A stretch of DNA of 64,000 nt from Glandiceps talaboti (Eukaryota; Hemichordata; Enteropneusta; Spengelidae). How positions within the stretch are numbered: the first letter of the stretch is position 1; each line of letters begins with the position of its first letter. The position numbers and the translations under genes are program-made. The DNA is taken from NCBI RefSeq assembly GCF_964340395.1, contig NC_135559.1, positions 21,016,611 to 21,080,610 on the forward strand, read 5' to 3'. The notes beneath the pieces were generated by a model. It had not been told where the DNA came from. It saw only the letters and a program-made list of their open reading frames with translations, and made no database searches. Of the stretch, positions 1 to 11,159 are shown one piece after another.

Positions 1-104
1 GACATTGATATTTTACAATCAACTAAATACCAATATGATGATATGATATTGTTTAGTTCGATAATCAACAAAACATATTCCCTGGATGATCGTTTCTCAC
101 GTAC

Positions 105-497
105 CTGCACAGTAGGCCTCTGAGCATCCTGCCGTTCTCACAAGGTAATAAACGTAGTATGAAGTACAGTTTAGTATCTGAATCCCGTAACTTTTATAGC
201 AGACCTGGTTCAAATAATCGCCGCATACAAATCTATCGACGATTCCCTCACCTACCGATGGATGTGTGCCGTTAAGGTACAGAGGAATGTGTGTACCACA
301 GCGGTAGAGCGGCAAATTGGTACGTGTTGTTAATTCCCCTCCAGCTCCACTCGTGAATCTATACCAGCCGTTGTATGTGTTACGGTCACACAAAAGATTC
401 GTATACGGTGATGGTACTTCAAAGGACGTACTACGTTTGGATTCATCGATGGAGATGTATTCGGTACAAGGGTTCAAACCAGAAGTAATGACAGTCA
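105..497 (-). CDS. D8C exon, copy 1
   Basis: The 393-nt exon has phase 1 at both ends and carries the whole eight-cysteine D8C module, so it is symmetrical and shuffle-able. The acceptor is GTTAATTACAG and the donor is GCAG|GTACGT. Confidence 0.82.
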
Positions 498-725
498 CTG
501 TAATTAACAGAACAGAGTGTAATCGTGATAGATTTCAACAACAAAAACTGGAGCGGTGGAAGCAGCTTTGCTTAAACAGTCGGTAGGTTTTTGTGCAAAC
601 GCGGTTGGAAGTGTGGTGCCCGAAAGTATCCAAAGACATGTGACATTCAAAGTGACAAAAATGTTAGGAGGCATCGACAACAAATATTATACACAAAATG
701 CAAATCACCTGTTTGCTCTCTCTCT

Positions 726-784
<59 letters not shown>

Positions 785-817
785 CCTCCCTCCCTCCCTC
801 CCTCCCTCCCTCCCTCC

Positions 818-896
<79 letters not shown>

Positions 897-964
897 TCAA
901 AATACAAGTTATTCAACTTACCGTCCAGTGTAAACGCCAACAGTAAAAACTTAAATGGCACCAT
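105..964 (-). CDS. D8C-domain secreted protein, copy 1 (5' exons only; gene runs off the left edge)
   Basis: Two coding exons are visible. Exon 1 (964-922) starts at an ATG with a hydrophobic signal peptide beginning [13 protein letters not shown] and ends in phase 1 at a GTAAGT donor. Exon 2 (497-105) follows an ATTACAG acceptor and ends in phase 1 at CAG|GTACGT. Exon 2 encodes 131 residues with eight cysteines in the contexts NPC, LLC, YRC, FVC, QVC, LNC, AGC and AYC, plus the [10 protein letters not shown] core. This is the D8C domain of uromodulin, GP2 and OIT3-type extracellular proteins. NGT and NCT are possible N-glycosylation sites. The following exon, expected to be EGF-like by analogy with copy 2, would lie left of position 1. 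The copy differs from the second one at only a few residues (for example RTNLP here, RTDLP there). Secretion and adhesion or ligand-binding are family inferences; no specific function can be assigned. Confidence 0.8.
715..892. repeat. (CT)n/(CCCT)n microsatellite in intron 1 of D8C copy 1
   Basis: A pure CT tract of about 178 bp with an internal CCCT block (780-819). It lies in the intron between the signal-peptide and D8C exons. The equivalent intron of copy 2 has a simpler CT tract. Arg-Glu, Ser-Leu and Pro-Ser reading frames across it are artefacts of the repeat. Confidence 0.95.
922..964 (-). CDS. Signal-peptide exon, copy 1
   Basis: A 43-nt coding exon: 14 codons plus one base, ATG at 964, hydrophobic leader [14 protein letters not shown]. 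The donor is ACG|GTAAGT. It is identical to the copy 2 exon except for a D/N change just before the junction. Confidence 0.7.
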
Positions 965-1500
965 GGCATAACAATTTCACGATCGAGAATTAAGCCGGCA
1001 TAAACGCATGGGTATAAGGGGTAAATTTCGTCGAGACGCAGTAAAAAAGTAAACTCAATCAGCGAGATAACAATCCCCTTATGATGTGTGCAAACTCCAT
1101 TTCATAAACAAACAGGTGTATTTTACGATGGGGGAAATTGAAGTGACTCGTCTGGTTTTATTTATAAAATTGACTGAGCTAATGTCATGTGGCGTTGTCC
1201 CTACTCAGGTGAATATAATGGTGGTATCACGTGTCACAAGCTCCGGCTTCGCACCTACCGTGAAAGCACAACAACAAAGAGTCCTGTAAATGATATATTT
1301 ACTGAGTATACACACGTAAAGCATACATTCATCATCCGAAATATAATGACTTTCTGTCGTGTTACGGACTAGTACAGTCAACAGACCTTGAAATCGTTTA
1401 GGGCAATGTAATATAATTTTATCACTTCTGAAGTTCCTGGTTCAGTGTACACCTAGGTTGTTTATCACGCATGATGTTACCAACAAACAGTGTAACTAAG

Positions 1501-3024
1501 GGTGGGCGGGGCGGGCGGACGAAATAAAAAAAAGGGGGACAAGGAAAAAAATATGTATTTTTTCAGTTCTATTCTCTGTCCTTTTTGTCCTTTCAGTCTC
1601 TCTACAACTTCTTTTCTCTTCTCTTTATTGAATTCCTTGTTACAGGTCTCCTTCCTTCATTGTCACAAGATTGACAAGTTCGTAGAACAACTTTGTAAGA
1701 AGATGAATACTTATCATCCTGATGGGTGTATATCTGTAGCCATGAACTATTGTATGATTTTATCAGGAGTACTAATACAATCGTCCTATTAATCAAAGTG
1801 GCATTGACATCGCTTGCAATTCTTTCAAGTTATCCAATGTGAACTTTAGTATGTAACTGTTTGAAACACTTGCATGATTGTCATCAGTGTGCAAGAGGAA
1901 TTTTCATTTCTATAAATCATTACTTCTATGAAACATTTTTCTTCAACGTGAACTTGTCAAAATAATCCATAACATGTAAACATTTCTAGAACTCAGTACT
2001 CCTTTGGGATTTACTGTATAAAAGTAATAATGTAAACATCGGTAACATGCCATACAAGTCTTGGCTGACCTTGCAGTACAGTAGATATTACGTAGACGCC
2101 ATGAGGAACGTCTGATGTTCGTTCGAACCTTACAATCGTGCTGTGTTGAACTCAGGGGTCGGTCGGAAATAAAAAAAAAAGTTGTGTTTTCTGATGTCGG
2201 AGCTGCAAATTGGGGTCGGTCGGGAGATGAGAAAGAGAAAAATAAAAAGGGCCACCCTATGTAAACATCAACTTATTGAAATATTAAAATTATTTGCAGA
2301 CACTTTAACATATAATTTGCCAACAGTGTTGTCATGTTCTTAGCTGTCTATCAAATTCCTTTACGATGATACATGACGATGTTATAGAAGTCTATATAAT
2401 TTTGACAAACACGGGTTATGTTTTTTAGACTGAATTTAATATCATTGTTAAGTTGTGGCGGCAAATGTATGAACATTAATATCACATGTATTACAGATTC
2501 CATGTAATTCTTAGGGAGGGGTTATTCCCTTAACACGTATACTACGGCCTTTATTTCCGTACGAAAGTAGCGGACACCATTAAATGCATATATGTTCGCT
2601 CATGAAAATATACAATTACATTAAGAAATAAAACGTACATCACAGAGTTTAAAGGACATGTGCTTGCAAACAAAGCGAATTTATAATCGAAGAATATACG
2701 GTAACAAGCAGAATTTGCGACTAGGGGGAGGGTTAAGCATAAAATGGGCACGTAAAAATGGGGGTGGGGAGGGGCTTCAATACCCTGGTGGTCTGAGGGG
2801 TAAATAAAATATTCGCCCACCATTGTTTACCTTGGATAATTACGAAACCTCTTGCAGTTTTTCCATAATAATATACAGTTAAACTTTTATTTTATTATTA
2901 GGTAGGAGATAGCCATTAAAATGTGTGTCGCAGCTGCCTTGACATATCACTGTACATAAATATGACGAGTACAATAGGCAATGATATTACTGGAGAGTAA
3001 AAGTGAAATCTAGAGAGCGGCCAT
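1501..3024. other. Intergenic, no gene seen
   Basis: AT-rich sequence with several homopolymer runs and purine-rich stretches near 1,500-1,550 and 2,160-2,250. No reading frame here has a family signature or splice-site support. Confidence 0.6.
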
Positions 3025-3236
3025 TTAGATTGATATTTTCAAATTGTGTTTGGTATTTCTACCAATAAAGGAAAAGTAGGCCATGAAAATTATGCCTGGC
3101 ACAAGTATGGCGTGATCGTGACAGGACCCTGTCAGTAGCTTTTCTAGTACAGAGTAAGTGCCAGGGGACATCAAATTTACACAATGGTCGCCACCCAACT
3201 TGTCTTGAGGGTAAAGAGCTGCACAATAACCGGCGC
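3025..3236 (-). CDS. Candidate terminal exon with C-terminal membrane segment
   Basis: After a good acceptor (GACTTTATCAG) a frame of 69 codons stays open to a TAA. It enters in phase 1 like the neighbouring secreted-protein exons. The peptide has cysteines in GYC, DHC and GSC and a hydrophobic stretch (HAILVPGIIFMAYFSFIG) near the end that could span a membrane. I do not recognise the family, and no upstream exon was tied to it. It could be the last exon of a membrane-anchored gene in this cluster, or chance. Confidence 0.3.
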
Positions 3237-3429
3237 CTGATAAAGTCACTGTTGATGTTATTGGACGCAACTCAGAGTATGATCGCGAATTGGAATTGGA
3301 AAACAGAAAAAGGGTTATGTGCTTTCTAAAAGAAAAATGCACAGTATAACTAGTTAGGCCTAACAAAAATAATTGTTTGGTTCCGGTTACCAGACCCCAC
3401 GTAGCTCTTCACTGCCGACCCTAACTTTT

Positions 3430-3735
3430 TTTTACCTATTCGAGAAATTGTGAAGTCTCATGAGAAATAGTGGATGCGAAAACTGACATCAACTTAAAAA
3501 GAAACTCTGAACCTGTTTTTTTCCAATCTTTAATGGCTGTACATCTGATAGGAAGAAATAAACAACACAGAGACCATTTGGAAAACAATGGGAAACCTGA
3601 ACTAGACACTCACACAGAAAAAAATACAATAAGATGAAATAAAAATTTACCAACTCCACCTATGCTAAAATTGAGCGTAATTGGAACCACACAATTTTTT
3701 TACTAGGCCTTAGTCAAAATACATAAACTTTACGG
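3430..3735 (-). repeat. Dispersed repeat, copy in inverted orientation to 38,945-39,215
   Basis: Blocks around 3,560-3,710 (GAAAACAATGGGAAAC, ACTAGACACTCACAC, ATTGAGCGTAATTGGAA) appear reverse-complemented at 38,960-39,100. This shows an interspersed family with one copy in a DDB2 intron. No coding capacity is seen. Confidence 0.6.
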
Positions 3736-3757
3736 GTCTTAACCGAACAAGAGTCAC

Positions 3758-3761
<4 letters not shown>

Positions 3762-3806
<45 letters not shown>
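3762..3806. repeat. (TG)n microsatellite
   Basis: An uninterrupted TG tract of about 45 bp in intergenic sequence. Confidence 0.95.
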
Positions 3807-3807
<1 letters not shown>

Positions 3808-4412
3808 ACGTTTATTTATTTATATTTAAATATATATCACATTGACACAAACAATCTGACATCATTTATTTAAAGTTTAATAACAATTATTAAGTGTTCA
3901 ATAACACAAGCGACCTATCGGTCAGAATAGCTCCGCTGTTTTTTTTTTAATTTAATTTTTTATTTTGGTGACATGTAGAAGTGGTTCAGTTCTTCAGCTC
4001 TTCACTATGCAGTTTTGTTTTAGTGATGTAATACTAATAAAGTGGTTACTGGTTTCATATGATGTCTCACTATAAAACACATTTTACACAGAAGTTGGTA
4101 ATGTATTGTACTTTTATACCATAGTCACCATTTTATAACAAAAATCTACTGTTATGGAAAATTGCACAAAATCTCAGAAAAAAATGACTGGGAAATGAAC
4201 ACAAGAAAAAGAAAAAAAGAGGATTTTGAGGTTGGCTATAAATAATTCCAGTGTCTTACAGCTGTAACCTTGGAAAATTTTAATGATGAATGAAATAAAC
4301 TGGGGATCTAAAATAATTTTGAGGCAATTTGAATTTCAATTTTCTAACAAATTTACAAACTCAACAACATTCAACTTGTACTAGTTGTGGTAGATATATA
4401 TATAGGGAAGAA

Positions 4413-4968
4413 ATGTATTAATTGCCATCTTAGTTTCCGTACGGCGACAATCTCAAGTACCTGGAAGAGAGTCATTCTCAGCCATACGTTACAGTGGTAA
4501 CACTCGTTCATGTTTGATTACCTTTCACAAGAAAACACAACGAAATGGTTGAAGTGATCTTTTTTTTTAATTTCTTTTCATCGCAACAACAAAATCTGCG
4601 TGATCAAAAGTGTTGTAAACTAAACCAGAAAGAATTATCGGACTGGCAAAACTTCCCGATGAACTGGAGTAAGGTCCTACTAGTCCAAGTAAGCCTCGAT
4701 AGTACGTGAGAAAATCGTCTCAAACTAGCGATACAACTTTCAAAATATAACTTGACATGTCTTCATTTGTTAGAGTTATACAATTCAAGACGAGTTTTCA
4801 CTCGAAAACAACAATTCTGTGAATAATGACACTCTGAACGCAGCGATTTCTCGGACGATGTTACCACTGTAACGTATGGTTGACAACGACTTGCTTCCGG
4901 GTTAGTCCCTCGTGCATACGGGTGGATTGTCGCCGTACGGAAACTAAGAAAGATGGCGATTAATACAT
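4413..4968. mobile_element. Imperfect inverted-repeat element (MITE-like)
   Basis: The two ends are reverse complements of each other: the left end reads ATGTATTAATTGCCATCTTAG and the right end contains the matching GATGGCGATTAATACAT. Subterminal blocks TTTCCGTACGGCGACAAT and CATACGTTACAGTGGTAAC also occur on both arms. Arms are roughly 90-110 bp and the interior has no transposase frame. The target-site duplication is not clear. Confidence 0.6.
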
Positions 4969-4989
4969 ACATCGTCTGATATTTTAATT

Positions 4990-6555
4990 TACAGTGTTTG
5001 TTGTGACCGGCGCCTGTCAGCAGACTCTGCCATTTTTTTCATCATTCCATTGTATTTAAACCTTGTACTTGACATTTCGCAATATTTATAATTCTCAACA
5101 AAATACCTCAACATGCCTCTCGCTCGTACTCAAAGCAGCCCCGCGCGGTATGATCACTGATGACATGATGAGAGAGAACCTTTTCGGATTTACATGTAAA
5201 ACGGGGAAAGATACGCAAAACATAATGCAAAATCTGAAGCCAAATTAAAGTTGTAATTATTTTAATTATTTTTACTTGCCAAATATTTGCATTTTGGAAA
5301 GGCAAGACACATTCATGTCGTTTAACTTTACATGTGAACTGTCGGCCATAACTTCAACCGCATGCCTGGCATGCCTTCCATTCGCAAGCGCAAGTTGTCT
5401 TTATTCTGATTCATTGTCATTCCAAATTGCACGACAATATAGAATTAATCACAAGTTACATGTTATCTGAAAACATCACACTTTTATAGTGGGTCTGAAG
5501 TGTGATTTTAGTGAGTACCAAGAATGTCCTGTGTTGATACTCAAGATACTTGCTGTGGAAAATCGCTCGGTCAAATGAGGTCAACTTCAGCTTCCGGTCG
5601 AATCAGGATAGAGTATGCAAATGACGATGTTGCGGACTGGCTGATTATGTAGAAGGGGTGCAGAATTGGATTTGAAGTTTACAACCCGTTTCGAACAAAC
5701 GCTTGTCATTTGGGTGCCCAATGCGTAGAATTATGACTATAGCACATATTACATTGCTTGTTTGACGTCAATAGTGTCTTTTGAAAAGTGGCAGTTTACT
5801 TAAAGTCTCGTCGACTGATTTCCAATATGGCGTCGGTCATAATGCTCATTCACATATTCATATTTTTTTCATATTACAAAAAAAAATCATAAAAAATAAA
5901 AATGAGGATGTGCTGACTTGAAATTAACAAATCTGAGTAAGCTACCCCCTGCGCATCAACACGCCAGATATCAAAGCAATCTAACAAGAGGTTTTCAAGG
6001 AGTTGATGAAAATGACATTTTATGAAAAAAAATCATAAAAAATTGAAAATGGCACAGATCAACTTGGCATGAACAAATCTGAATAGCCTCCCCCTAGGGA
6101 ACATACACACCAAATGTCGAAGAATTCTGACTGTCACTTTCAGAGCAGATGATGAAAATATAAAAGTTTGACGGACACCTATGATTCACTCTACTCTCTA
6201 TACTCTATACAACCTATACCTAAAGCTACGCTTTCAGCTTTCGCTGACAGCGGAGCTAATAAAAATATGAGCAATAACATTCCACCATTAAAATATAGCG
6301 TAGTCGGGACTTTGCAACAGATAGATAGTGCGATTTTAAAAAACCGATTGAAGCGGAACTACATCATATTCAAATACTTTGAAATAAAAAGCCACAATGT
6401 ATTAAACCCAAACCATTCTCGTAAGACAGAGTACATACTGTTGTTAACGCAACGAAAATATATGAAGAGCATGTTTTGGACGGTTCTATAAAGAGACCTT
6501 TGGTTAACAACTATGACCCAAACGTGATATTTACTTTTCACTTCATATACGACAT
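4990..6555. other. Intergenic with a diverged ~144-bp doublet
   Basis: No gene was found. Between about 5,870 and 6,165 a unit with AAAAAATCATAAAAAAT and ACAAATCTGA..AGC..CCCCCT motifs occurs twice, about 144 bp apart, as a diverged repeat. A 25-bp motif near 5,004-5,030 recurs in the fold-back elements at the right end of the window. Confidence 0.5.
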
Positions 6556-6559
6556 GGAT

Positions 6560-6771
6560 TCATGGAGAAATTAGATTTGGCAACAAGACCAAAATTGGCA
6601 ATATCTGGATGGGAGATATTTGGACAGCAACAGACTCTGAGAATGGTTCTCGGCAAGACTTGCCATCGGTATCTAACTTGTAGTCCTCGTTACATTCACA
6701 GTAGTACGATCCTTCTGTATTGAAACATCTGTGATCGCAGCCATCGATGCCCGTTGAACACTCATCCATAT
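6560..6771 (-). CDS. Calcium-binding EGF exon with hydrophobic C-terminal tail
   Basis: The acceptor CTGCAATAG precedes a phase 1 exon whose peptide has the cbEGF signature D-x-DEC, six cysteines, and the aromatic-containing GSYYCEC core. The frame ends at a TGA about 25 residues after the last cysteine, following a run of Ile/Leu/Val/Pro. Confidence 0.75.
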
Positions 6772-7163
6772 CTATTGCAGTTTTGGGGGAAAAGATATGA
6801 AAAAGTCATTATTCTTCCAAGTATGAGGATTGTGAATACCTTACTCGTGATATCGTACACTGTGAACAGTATTGCATCATCTCTAGATGAAAGTGGGTTT
6901 TTTAAAACTATACCATGGAGGTAAGAAAGACTTTGAATTCCTATCTCTATACTGTCTACCTAGTAAATCAAATGGAATTGATTTACGGGTCTGGACCCAA
7001 ACAACTAGCCTCTTCAACATCATGATTTTGTTCCGTTTCTGTACTGGTTATGGTTAATATCGAACATCGATTTACATGTGTAATGTCTAATTATTGGTAT
7101 GTTATCAGTTTGTACCTCCCGGAAGAGGAAGTTATGTTATTCTTTTGTCTGCCTGTGTGTGAC

Positions 7164-7215
<52 letters not shown>

Positions 7216-7253
7216 CGTGTGCGTGCGTGTATGAATGGGTAGGTGAACACGGT

Positions 7254-7309
<56 letters not shown>

Positions 7310-8521
7310 CAAGACATAAGACAAAGGTGTTACCTGTACATCCTGGTGTAAAATTCATGTTTGGTGATACAAAACCTTTATTGCATTCACGTTCAGTACC
7401 TACGGTAACAAATAATATGCGTGCACGTCATACACAACTTGATCTAAATTACGCAGTACAGGGTAGCAATTTGTTCACTTGAACGACAACATCCTTACAA
7501 TATCAATGCAAACAAACACATAAATAATTTAAAGTATATTTACGACAACCTTCTGTTCGCTATTACGTTATGACCTATCATTTACCAGTATGAGTTATGT
7601 TCGAATTGCATCATTATTATTTTCATATAAGCTGATTTAGTTCAAATAATCGCCACGACACATACATGTACACACCATTCCTAAAAAGAAAAACTCTTGA
7701 GTTTCTGTATCAACTGTCCAGTTTTCCTATCAACCGCAAGCCATACCCAGAAATAATAAATTCTACAAGAACACGCTGTCTATGTTGTTTTTATCGCACC
7801 ATTATTTGACATTGATATTTTACTAACAACTAAATACCAATATGATGATATGATATTGTTTAGTTCGACAATCAGCAAAACATATTTCCTGGGTGATCGT
7901 TTCACACGTACCTGCACAGTAGGCCTCTGAGCATCCTGCCGTTCTCACAAGGTAATAAACGTAGTATGAAGTACAGTTTTGTATCTGAATCCCATAACTT
8001 TTATAGCAGACCTGGTTCAAATAATCGCCGCATACAAATCTATCGACGATTCCCTCACCTACCGATGGATGTGTGCCGTTAAGGTACAAAGGAATGTGTG
8101 TACCACAGCGGTAGAGCGGCAAATCGGTACGTGTTGTTAATTCCCCTCCAGCTCCACTCGTGAATCTATACCAGCCGTTGTATGTATTACGGTCACACAA
8201 AAGATTCGTATACGGTGATGGTACTTCAAAGGACGTACTACGTTTGGATTCATCGATGGAGATGTATTCGGTACAGGGGTTCAAACCAGAAGTAATGGCA
8301 ATCACTGTAATTAACAGAACAGAGTGTAATTGTGATAGATTTCAACAACAAAAACTGGAGCGGTGGAAGCAGCTTTGCTTAAATAGTCAGTAGGTTTTTG
8401 TGCAAACGCGTTTGGAAGTGTGCTGCTCGGAAGTATACAATGACATGTAACATTCAAAGTGACAAAAATGTTATGAGGCATCGACAACAAATATCATACA
8501 CAAAATGCAAATCACCTGTTT

Positions 8522-8616
<95 letters not shown>

Positions 8617-8702
8617 ATCATAATATATAATACATCAAAATACAAGTTATTCAACTTACCGTTCAGTGTAAACGCCAACAGTAAAAACTTAAATGGCACC
8701 AT
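6560..8702 (-). CDS. D8C-EGF secreted protein with GPI-like tail, copy 2 (three exons)
   Basis: Joining 8702-8660, 8304-7912 and 6771-6560 gives a continuous frame of 215 codons plus stop. All junctions are phase 1 with consensus splice sites. Order of parts: signal peptide (about residues 1-15), D8C domain with eight cysteines (about 20-145), one calcium-binding EGF module opening DMDEC and ending GKSC, then a short linker and an uncharged hydrophobic C-terminus ([17 protein letters not shown]). Such a tail is typical of a GPI-attachment signal; uromodulin itself is GPI-anchored. The likely location is the cell surface or secreted matrix. It is unusually short for the family and lacks a ZP domain. 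The ligand is unknown. Extra exons between 6,772 and 7,911 were looked for and not found. Confidence 0.75.
7165..7310. repeat. Two (TG)n tracts split by a short unique spacer
   Basis: TG tracts at about 7,165-7,231 and 7,256-7,309 sit between the D8C and EGF exons of copy 2. The Cys-Val and His-Thr frames across them are artefacts. Confidence 0.95.
7912..8304 (-). CDS. D8C exon, copy 2
   Basis: A 393-nt exon in phase 1-1 with the same eight-cysteine layout as copy 1. Its acceptor is TTAATTACAG and its donor GCAG|GTACGT. Confidence 0.82.
8523..8614. repeat. (CT)n microsatellite in intron 1 of D8C copy 2
   Basis: A pure CT tract of about 92 bp, homologous in position to the longer, interrupted tract at 715-892. 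Confidence 0.95.
8660..8702 (-). CDS. Signal-peptide exon, copy 2
   Basis: A 43-nt coding exon with ATG at 8,702, leader [14 protein letters not shown], and donor AACG|GTAAGT. It joins in frame to the D8C exon after a CT-rich intron. Confidence 0.72.
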
Positions 8703-9796
8703 GGCATAACAATTTCACGATCGAGCATTAAGCCGGCATAAACGCATGGGTATGAGGGGAAAATTTCGGCGAGACGCAGTAATAAAGTAAACTCAATCAG
8801 CGAGATAACAATCCCCTTAAAATTGACTGAGCTAATGTCATGTGGCGTTGTCCCTACTCAGGTGAATATAATGGTGGTATCACGTGTCACAAGCTCCGGC
8901 TTCGCACCTACCGTGAAAGCACAACAACAAAGAGTCCTGTAAATGATATATTTACTGAGTATACACACGTAAAGCATACATTCATCATCCGAAATATAAT
9001 GACTTTCTGTCGTGTTACGGACGAGTACAGTCAACAGACCTTGAAATCGTTTAGGGCAATGCAATATCATTTATCACTTCTGAAAGTTCCTGGTTCAATG
9101 TACAGCTAGGTTGTTTATCGCGCATGCTGTTACCAACAAACAGTGTAACTAAGTAAACACCAAATTGAATGTATATTTGCAAACACTTTCGATGAAACAT
9201 ATTTTTAAAATGTGTGATTTCCTGTGCTTAGATATCTCAGTGCTATATCTGTCTATTATAATGATATCTATATCGGTTTCTCATATATTATAATTATCAT
9301 ATACTGTATTTCTTCGGAGTGTGAATACAATACTGGTCACTGTGCACAAGTACGTTATTGTACGTAACAAAACATTTTTAAATATTATGTTCCAGTTGCA
9401 GAACACACTGTCGTGATAAAAGTATAAATAATACATATTCAAAGGTAACATAACTATCGGTCCCATACATAACCATGAAAAAGTTTTCGTGCGTTGTTGC
9501 ACATCGTTCAAGTTCCCGTAAATCTTAGACAGTGGAGGGGGACTGCCTATGCTTAAGTATAGAATTATATTTAGAACATGTGAATTTGAATTAATTTGTG
9601 AATCACATTGTTTGAATAACATCTACATGTACTTGTTAATGTAACTCGTATTCCTGTTTGAAGTAATAGTTGGAATATGACAAATTATATGGACCCGTTA
9701 CAAAGGGCGACTAAAATGAATCGTTATGACATTGTTGGCTCATATCCTATTAACGTATCACATTAATTAATTTTGTATCAGGTAACAAAATCTTAC

Positions 9797-9875
9797 CGAT
9801 TCCGATGAGATAAAATGCTCCAATCGAAAATATCACTCCTATAATACCCATTTCGTCCTTCCTCAGCGCAACCAT
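9797..9875 (-). CDS. Candidate first exon with hydrophobic leader
   Basis: An ATG at 9,875 opens 26 codons with a strongly hydrophobic segment (GIIGVIFSIGAFYLIGI) that would serve as signal peptide or anchor. It ends in phase 1 at ATCG|GTAAGA. Phase and orientation match the D8C exon acceptor at 8,304, so it could be an alternative first exon of D8C copy 2 or the start of another gene. There is no protein-family evidence. Confidence 0.4.
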
Positions 9876-10640
9876 ATGAGACTATTCACTCTAGTGTTAA
9901 CGATTGTGACAGTAACTTAAAGCGATTACGAAAAGAACAGGCACGGCTGTATTGAAGTATTCCTATGGACAAATGTTCGCCGCTTCCTCGATTTCACCGC
10001 AAAACATGAAACGTGAATCGTTAACTATTGCTAAACTAGTGCATGCTTTTTAATCTGTGTACGTACATTTCCGTTTTCGGATGAATTGTGGGAAGCTATA
10101 CAACGTTCGGACTTTTTGAGAACGTCACGATGTATGTCCAGTCAAACTAAACAGTGTTATTTAGTCAGTGATAATTCGTAATTGCAATTAAAAGATGATT
10201 TGCTACATTTAAATAACTGTTACAGAACCTAACTTCACTATCACCAGATCGTAAGGCGTTGTCACCTTTTAAAATAATATTCACCAGCTTGGTAATTAAG
10301 CTAAAACATAGACTCTATAATAATGTGTCTTTTAAATGCAACTTCGGGGATAATTTAATTTTGAATAAAATTAAATTCCTTTTCTAAATCACTCTTAGAG
10401 ACTTTTGAGTATGTTTCTATCCTTTATATATATCAGGAAAACTTGGCAAATTGGCTGATTTCCAGTTGCTTGAATTATAACATCGATACTGTAAGAAAAG
10501 AATCAAAATTTTCACTATTTCAAAACTCACACCATATTAGATTGATAAATGTCACATGTATACATAGCTAAGAAATGACACTTCATTTGGCCCTCAAGAG
10601 TTTAGAACATCATTAATATCAGTGGTATAATGATACTTAC

Positions 10641-11001
10641 ATTCGCAGCATGTACCCCAATATCCAGGATTGCATATGCACCCGAGATTTAAAGCCAAAC
10701 CGCGTCCATTACAGTTATTATTTTCACACTGTTCAATCTCTGAATCAAATCCTGTACATGTGTTTCCTGAACACGAAGCTGGAGTTACGACGTATCTTGT
10801 ACGGTTACGTGTATCTTCGACCGCAGTGCCACACATGGCAGAACACGTAGTCCAGGCAGACCATTCGCTCCATGTGCAGTGAACTGCTGTGCATGTTGGC
10901 GTAGGCCAGTGCAGACGGCGCCGGCTCCACGACCAAAACGCATGTGCTGATTCGCGAAAGCAAAGTATGGTTAAGACAGTGGTCAATGTCACGAATTTCA
11001 T
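10641..11001 (-). CDS. Secreted thrombospondin type-1 repeat / EGF-like protein, first exon
   Basis: ATG at 11,001 begins a clear signal peptide (MKFVTLTTVLTILCF, then AHA before the likely cleavage site). A thrombospondin type-1 repeat follows, recognised by WSEWSAWTTCSAMCG and six spaced cysteines. After that comes an incomplete EGF-like stretch with CICNPGYWGTCCE. The exon ends at CGAAT|GTAAGT in phase 1 after 120 codons. The frame is also open upstream of 11,001, but that part lacks features and the ATG with signal peptide is the better start. The continuation exon was not found with confidence; a ttcttacag site near 10,480 would lead to a stop within a few codons. TSP1 modules usually bind glycosaminoglycans or matrix proteins. 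The precise role is unknown. Confidence 0.72.
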
Positions 11002-11159
11002 TGTTATACCAAGCACAATTATTAAATTATTGACTTTTGTTCTTTGTTCTAGCGTGTCTTCATCAAAGTTACACCTCAAAAACTCGGCCTTAAAAGTGTG
11101 TGTTTCTTTGGATGTTGATTCCGCTTTAACTGTCACAGTTGCGCCTAGTGTTTAGTGCA

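Larger units (their letters stand above)
1..1500. repeat. Tandem gene duplication, left copy
   Basis: The first 1,500 bp match 7,809-9,153 almost base for base, with the same strand and order: D8C exon, CT-rich intron, signal exon and upstream flank. The left copy carries about 88 extra bases near 1,081-1,168 that the right copy lacks. Identity stops at the shared GTGTAACTAAG (1,490-1,500), after which the two flanks are unrelated. The left boundary is outside the window. Confidence 0.88.
7809..9153. repeat. Tandem gene duplication, right copy
   Basis: This is the counterpart of 1-1,500, about 7.8 kb away and in the same orientation. It includes promoter-proximal flank to GTGTAACTAAG at about 9,153. 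The few substitutions, one missing 88-bp block and a different CT tract indicate a fairly recent duplication that is older than the 8.3-kb one further right. Confidence 0.88.

Noticed and set aside
664-900. Arg-Glu, Ser-Leu, His-Thr and Tyr-Val-Cys-Met reading frames at many sites
   Set aside because: They are translations of CT, TG and CATA microsatellites.
4763-4972. 69-codon minus-strand frame
   Set aside because: It coincides with the right arm of an inverted-repeat element.
7630-7665. Fragment TTCAAATAATCGCC resembling the D8C exon, possible D8C pseudo-exon
   Set aside because: Only about 14 bases match and the surrounding sequence shows no cysteine pattern.
10594-11136. Longer frame upstream of the TSP1 exon start
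   Set aside because: The extra N-terminal part is hydrophilic and featureless, while the ATG at 11,001 gives a clean signal peptide. The 3' extension past 10,641 runs through a consensus donor.
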